Source of the DNA: Sanguibacter suarezii NBRC 16159
GTDB taxonomy: Bacteria; Actinomycetota; Actinomycetes; Actinomycetales; Cellulomonadaceae
Direction: 5' to 3'
Length of the DNA: 64,000 nt
Assembly: GCF_001552735.1 (NCBI RefSeq)
Contig: NZ_BCRT01000016.1
Location: 186,001-250,000, forward strand
Below, piece by piece: positions 60,444 to 64,000 of the stretch (positions are counted from its first letter, which is position 1; every line of letters begins with the position of its first letter). The position numbers were made by a program, and so were the translations under genes. The notes under the pieces were generated by a model. The model worked only from the letters and a program-made list of their open reading frames with translations, did not search any database and had not been told where the DNA came from.

Positions 60444-63400
60444 CTAGCCGAGCTCGGCCTCAGCCGCCAGCGCCGCCTCGACGGCCGCCTGCAGACGGGC
60501 CTGCGCCTCGCCGTAGGCGGCGAAGTCACCATCGGTGAGCGCGGCCTGGCTGGCTTCCAGGGCCGACCTCGCCTCGGTCAGCGCCGCGGTCAGGCGCGCC
60601 TGGGCGTCACCGACCGGGGCCTGGGTCGGGGTGTCGGTCGGCGTGTCCGTCGGAGCGTCGGTCGGCGTGTCCGTCGGTGTGTCGGACGGGGCGTCGATCG
60701 GCGGGGTCGGTGCCACGGGCACGTCACCCTCGTCCGGTGCGGTCGCGTCTCCGGCGTTGGCGCCGGAATCACCGGCGAACACCTGGTCGAGCGCCTCGTC
60801 GAGGGTGTCGGCGAAGCCCACCTGGTCACCGAAGGCCACGAGCACCTTGCGCAGCAGCGGGAAGACCGTGCCGGTCGAGGACTGCACGTAGACGGGCTGC
60901 ACGTAGAGCAGACCGCCACCCATGGGCAAGGTCAGCAGGTTCCCGTTCTTCACGACCGACTTGCCCTGACGCAGCAGGTTCAGGGCACTGCCGATCTCCG
61001 GGTCGGAGTCGAAGTTGTTCTGCACCTGACCCGGTCCGGGCACGGTCGACCCGCGTGGCAGCTCGAGCAACCTGAGCTTGCCGTAGTCCGCATCGGGCTT
61101 GCCCGCGACGTCACCCGCCTCGGCGTTGACCGCCAGGTACCCGGTCATGACGTTCCGGTCGCTGGTGCCGCCCGTGATGAAGGACGACGACAGGGAGAAC
61201 GTCGGGGTGTCCTGACCCGGCATCTGCAGGGTCTGGTAGTACGGCGGCTGCAGGGTGTTCGGGTCCTCAGCCTTGAGGGTCGGCTCGTCCGGGCTGCGCC
61301 AGAAGTCCTGGCCGGAGAAGAACTCGCTGGCCGTGGTGACGTGGTACTGGGTGAGCAGCGACCGCTGGACCTTGAACATGTCCTCGGGGTAGCGGATGTG
61401 GCTCATCAGCTCGCTGGAGATCTCCGAGATCGGCTGGATGGTGTTGGGGAACACACCCTGCCAGGCCTGCAGGACCGGGTCCTCGGTGTCCCAGGCGTAG
61501 AGCGTGACCGAGCCGTCGTAGGCGTCGACCGTGGCCTTGACCGAGTTGCGGATGTAGTTGACCTCCTGCGGGGCCTGCGCCTGGATGCTCAGCGACGCCT
61601 CGGTGAGCGAGTCGGTCGTGGCGTCCTCGAGGGACTCCGACGCCGAGTAGGGGTACTCGTCAGAGGTGGTGTACCCGTCGACGAGCCAGACGACCTTGCC
61701 GTCCACGACCGCCGGGTACACCCGGCCGTCGAGGGTCAGGTACGGGGCGACCTTCTTGACGCGCTCACGCGGGTCACGGTCGTAGACGATCTGCGACACG
61801 TCGGTGACGCGGTCGGAGAAGAGGATCTCCTCGGACTGGAACTTCAGCGCGAAGAGGGTCTTGTTGAGGAAGGAGCCTACCGACGGGCCGATCGCGATCT
61901 CCTCGGTCGGGAAGGTGTTGTTCACCTGGCCGCCGGTGTCGTCGGTCGGGTAGTCGAGCTCCCACGCCGGGGTGTCCTCGGGGGCACCGACGATGGAGAA
62001 GCTCGGCGACGACGGGGAGAAGTAGATCCGCGGCTCGTAGCCCTCGGTGTTGAGATCGGTCAGCGCACCCACGGAGGGGATGCCGCCCTCGAAGAAGGCC
62101 GGGCGGCCGTCGGGGCCGATCTGGTTGCCGTAGGCAGCCACCACACCGAAGCCGTGGGTGTAGACCGTGTGGTCGTTGACCCAGTTGCGCTGGTCGGCGC
62201 TCAGTCCGTCCAGCTCGAGCTCGCGCACGGCGATGACGGTGTCGCGGCTCTCCCCGTCGATGACGTAACGGTCGACCGAGAGGGTGTCGGCGAAGTTGTA
62301 GTAGCCACGGTTCTGCTGGAGCTGGCGGAAGGACGGGCTGACGATGGTCGGGTCGAGGAGGCGGATGGACGCCGTGGTCTGGGCGTCTGCGCGCAGCGCG
62401 CCCTGCTCAGCCGTCGTCTTGGCGTCGTAGGCCTGGACCTCCATGCCATCCAGGCCGAAGGCCGTCCGGGTCGCGTCGATGTTGCGCTGGATGTACTCGG
62501 CCTCCTTCACCTGGGCGTCCGGGTTGACCTGGAAGCGCTGGACGACAGCCGGGTAGACCCCGCCGACGACGATCGCCGCGACGACCATGAGGCCGACGCC
62601 GATCGCCGGCAGGCGCCACGTGCCGCGCACCGCCGTGACGATGAAGAGCGCAGCGACGAGCACTGCGACGCCGGCGAGGATGGCCTTGGCCGGGATGACC
62701 GCGTTGACGTCCGCGTAGGAGGCGCCGGCGAACTTCTCACCGTCGGTCTTGAGCAGGGAGTACCGGTCCAGCCAGTAGTTGAGGCCGATGAGTGCCATGA
62801 GCAGCGCGGCGATGACGGCGAGCTGGATCCGTGCGGCGCGGGTGGTCCGGACGCCGCCCTCGGCGATGCGCACGCCCCCGTAGAGGTAGAGCGTGGCGAG
62901 CGCGGCGATGCCGGCGATGATGACGACGGCGACCAGGAACCCTGCCACGAAGCGCAAGGCCGGCAGCGTGAAGATGAAGAAGGACAGGTCGATGCCGAAC
63001 TGCGGGTCGTCGGTGCCGAAGGGCACCGAGTTCAGCGCCAGCAGCACCGTGGTCCACTGCGAGGACGCCGCGACGCCGGCGAACAGGCCCACGAGGATGG
63101 GTGCCGCGATCATGACCAGCTTGCGCAGCGGCTCGATGGCCTCGCGGTACTGGTCGAGGGTCGCCTGCTCAGGGGTGGACGGGGCGTAGATCGGCCGGTT
63201 GCGGTAGGCGAGCTGCAGGCTCCCCCAGACCGCTCCGCCCATGACGAGGAAGCCGGCGGCGAAGAGCGCCGCTCTGGTCCCCCACTGGGTCCAGATGACC
63301 TTCTCGTACCCGAGCTGGTCGAACCACAACACCTCCGTCCAGAACTGCGCGAGCAGGAACAACGCCACCACGACCACGCCGACGGCGATGGCGGTGATGG

Positions 63401-63473
63401 CGAGCGGACTCGGCCTGCGGCCGCCCTTGCCCCGCACGGGGGCTGGACGGCGTGGAGGTGCTGCTGAAGACAC
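60444..63473 (-). CDS. UPF0182 family membrane protein
   Basis: 1009 residues. About seven helices in residues 20-300 (LAITAIAVGVVVVALFLLAQ, VEVLWFDQLGY-like segment WTEVLWFDQLGYEKVIW), then a large extracellular domain with DTPAWELDYPTDD and WRSPDEPTLKAEDPNTLQPP. The last 110 residues hold a Thr/Pro/Asp repeat tail (DTPTDTPTDAPTDTPTD) and an Ala-rich helix (ARLTAALTEARSALEASQAA). Function of the family is unknown; it is conserved in actinobacteria next to PPA1309-type genes, as here. GTG start at 63473. An ECF-type promoter lies upstream. Confidence 0.9.
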   Translation of the reverse strand: MSSAAPPRRPAPVRGKGGRRPSPLAITAIAVGVVVVALFLLAQFWTEVLWFDQLGYEKVIWTQWGTRAALFAAGFLVMGGAVWGSLQLAYRNRPIYAPSTPEQATLDQYREAIEPLRKLVMIAAPILVGLFAGVAASSQWTTVLLALNSVPFGTDDPQFGIDLSFFIFTLPALRFVAGFLVAVVIIAGIAALATLYLYGGVRIAEGGVRTTRAARIQLAVIAALLMALIGLNYWLDRYSLLKTDGEKFAGASYADVNAVIPAKAILAGVAVLVAALFIVTAVRGTWRLPAIGVGLMVVAAIVVGGVYPAVVQRFQVNPDAQVKEAEYIQRNIDATRTAFGLDGMEVQAYDAKTTAEQGALRADAQTTASIRLLDPTIVSPSFRQLQQNRGYYNFADTLSVDRYVIDGESRDTVIAVRELELDGLSADQRNWVNDHTVYTHGFGVVAAYGNQIGPDGRPAFFEGGIPSVGALTDLNTEGYEPRIYFSPSSPSFSIVGAPEDTPAWELDYPTDDTGGQVNNTFPTEEIAIGPSVGSFLNKTLFALKFQSEEILFSDRVTDVSQIVYDRDPRERVKKVAPYLTLDGRVYPAVVDGKVVWLVDGYTTSDEYPYSASESLEDATTDSLTEASLSIQAQAPQEVNYIRNSVKATVDAYDGSVTLYAWDTEDPVLQAWQGVFPNTIQPISEISSELMSHIRYPEDMFKVQRSLLTQYHVTTASEFFSGQDFWRSPDEPTLKAEDPNTLQPPYYQTLQMPGQDTPTFSLSSSFITGGTSDRNVMTGYLAVNAEAGDVAGKPDADYGKLRLLELPRGSTVPGPGQVQNNFDSDPEIGSALNLLRQGKSVVKNGNLLTLPMGGGLLYVQPVYVQSSTGTVFPLLRKVLVAFGDQVGFADTLDEALDQVFAGDSGANAGDATAPDEGDVPVAPTPPIDAPSDTPTDTPTDAPTDTPTDTPTQAPVGDAQARLTAALTEARSALEASQAALTDGDFAAYGEAQARLQAAVEAALAAEAELG
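60625..60690 (-). repeat. Short tandem repeats coding the T-P-T-D tail of UPF0182
   Basis: Reiterated GTCGGCGTGTCC-type 12-bp units (plus strand) giving alternating T-P-T-D and A-P-T-D in the protein; a site where repeat number could vary. Confidence 0.7.
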
Positions 63474-63540
63474 GACGTGGGATCCTCGCTGTTGGTGACA
63501 CTTCGTCTGTGAGGCGCCAAGCTGCGGCCCTCACCCGGTC

Positions 63541-63567
63541 CAACGCTTATGAACTTCCTTAGGTTCC
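63541..63567 (-). promoter_or_regulatory. ECF sigma-factor (SigE-type) promoter of the UPF0182 gene
   Basis: On the minus strand GGAACC (63567-63562), 16 bases, then CGTT (63545-63542), preceded by a further G. This fits the GGAAC-N15/16-CGTT pattern of actinobacterial envelope-stress sigma factors. The implied 5' leader is about 60 bases. Confidence 0.5.
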
Positions 63568-63625
63568 CACAGTTGGTCCGCCCGGCGCACTGCCACTGGT
63601 GAGCGCATCTGACATCCTGGTGACC

Positions 63626-64000
63626 ATGACTGCCCCTTCCTCCTCCCCCGCGCCCGCGGGGTCCCCGCTCTCCCCGTCCCAGCGAGCCCTGGCCGACGCC
63701 GTCATCGACGTCGAACGCCACGTCGCCAGCACCGGGTGGGACGCACCCACCCGCGTCTTCGCCCTCGTCTCCACCCAGGCTGCGCTGGAGGCGGAGCCCG
63801 AGCTGGCGACGGTGCTGCCGCCCACGACCGTGGAGGCTGCGCTGGCCGACCCGACGCACCTGACGTCGGTCGAGCAGGACGACCTGCCCGAGACCGACTC
63901 GCTGGAGGACCTGCTCGCCTCGATCGTGTGGCCGGAGACCGTCACCGGCGCTGCGGTGGTCGTCGAGCGCAGCATCTTGCCGCCGTCGGCCGAGGCCGAC
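63626..64000 (+). CDS. PPA1309 family protein (partial)
   Basis: N-terminal 125 residues; runs off the right edge. After a Ser/Pro-rich start it reads ALADAVIDVERHVASTGWDA, then PTRVFALVSTQAALEAEP, LTSVEQDDLPETDSLEDLLA, SIVWPETVTGAAVVVERSIL and PPSAEAD, which matches the PPA1309 family of actinobacterial cytoplasmic proteins of unknown function. Divergent from UPF0182, the usual partner. ATG at 63626. Confidence 0.85.
   Translation, partial: MTAPSSSPAPAGSPLSPSQRALADAVIDVERHVASTGWDAPTRVFALVSTQAALEAEPELATVLPPTTVEAALADPTHLTSVEQDDLPETDSLEDLLASIVWPETVTGAAVVVERSILPPSAEAD

Overview
The window is a chromosomal piece of a very GC-rich actinobacterium. Evidence for this is the strong G/C bias at third codon positions, GTG/TTG starts, actinobacterial-type initiator tRNAs, an ANTAR protein, PPA1309 and UPF0182 neighbours, and a PIN-PhoH protein. 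Three secreted cellulose/xyloglucan hydrolases with C-terminal CBM2 modules, and several LacI-family sugar regulators, point to a plant-biomass degrader of the Micrococcales (Cellulomonas/Sanguibacter-like). That placement is inference.

Layout. 1-10.2 kb: start of a PIN-PhoH gene, a DHA2 drug exporter, a DUF1697 protein, a NarL-type two-component pair, a repeat-rich membrane protein behind a textbook Crp/GlxR box, the antiporter NhaA and a membrane-anchored alpha/beta hydrolase. 10.2-16.7 kb: a beta-L-arabinofuranosidase (GH127) with a three-gene sugar ABC importer and a divergent LacI regulator. 16.7-30.4 kb: an accessory island built on a type I restriction-modification system. Its main operon runs degenerate methylase, hsdM, hsdS, small membrane protein, 5'-nucleotidase, hsdR, then a frameshifted alpha/beta hydrolase; a Phd-like protein closes the island. 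30.4-38.6 kb: a complete kdp potassium-pump operon with its sensor and regulator. 38.6-41.8 kb: KDG kinase, KDPG aldolase and a divergent IclR regulator (end of the Entner-Doudoroff/uronate route), then a UspA protein. 41.8-53.7 kb: a LacI-like sensor fused to PAS, a LacI regulator, GH6, GH5 and GH74 enzymes, and a second LacI that is a close paralogue of the one at 15.6 kb. 53.7-64 kb: SpoIIE-type phosphatase plus GAF-ANTAR protein, an alanine-dehydrogenase-like enzyme, an NAD-dependent epimerase, two identical initiator tRNA genes around a DUF2975 gene, an aldose-1-epimerase-like protein, a UPF0182 membrane protein and the start of a PPA1309 gene.

How it fits together. The secreted GH6/GH5/GH74 enzymes would cut cellulose and xyloglucan outside the cell. 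Identical CCTAAACGTTTCA boxes sit before GH6 and GH74, and the two paralogous LacI genes share GAAACCGTTT in their upstream regions, suggesting linked control of glucan and arabinoside use. The most promising novel material is the 16.7-30.4 kb island, where a catalytically degenerate methylase and a nucleotidase are built into a type I R-M operon, followed by a lipase-fold protein with a membrane segment.

No gene-free stretch exceeds 300 bases; the longest are 5220-5467, 15356-15630 and 38441-38668, and all three hold regulatory elements. I saw no CRISPR array, insertion sequence, prophage or rRNA.
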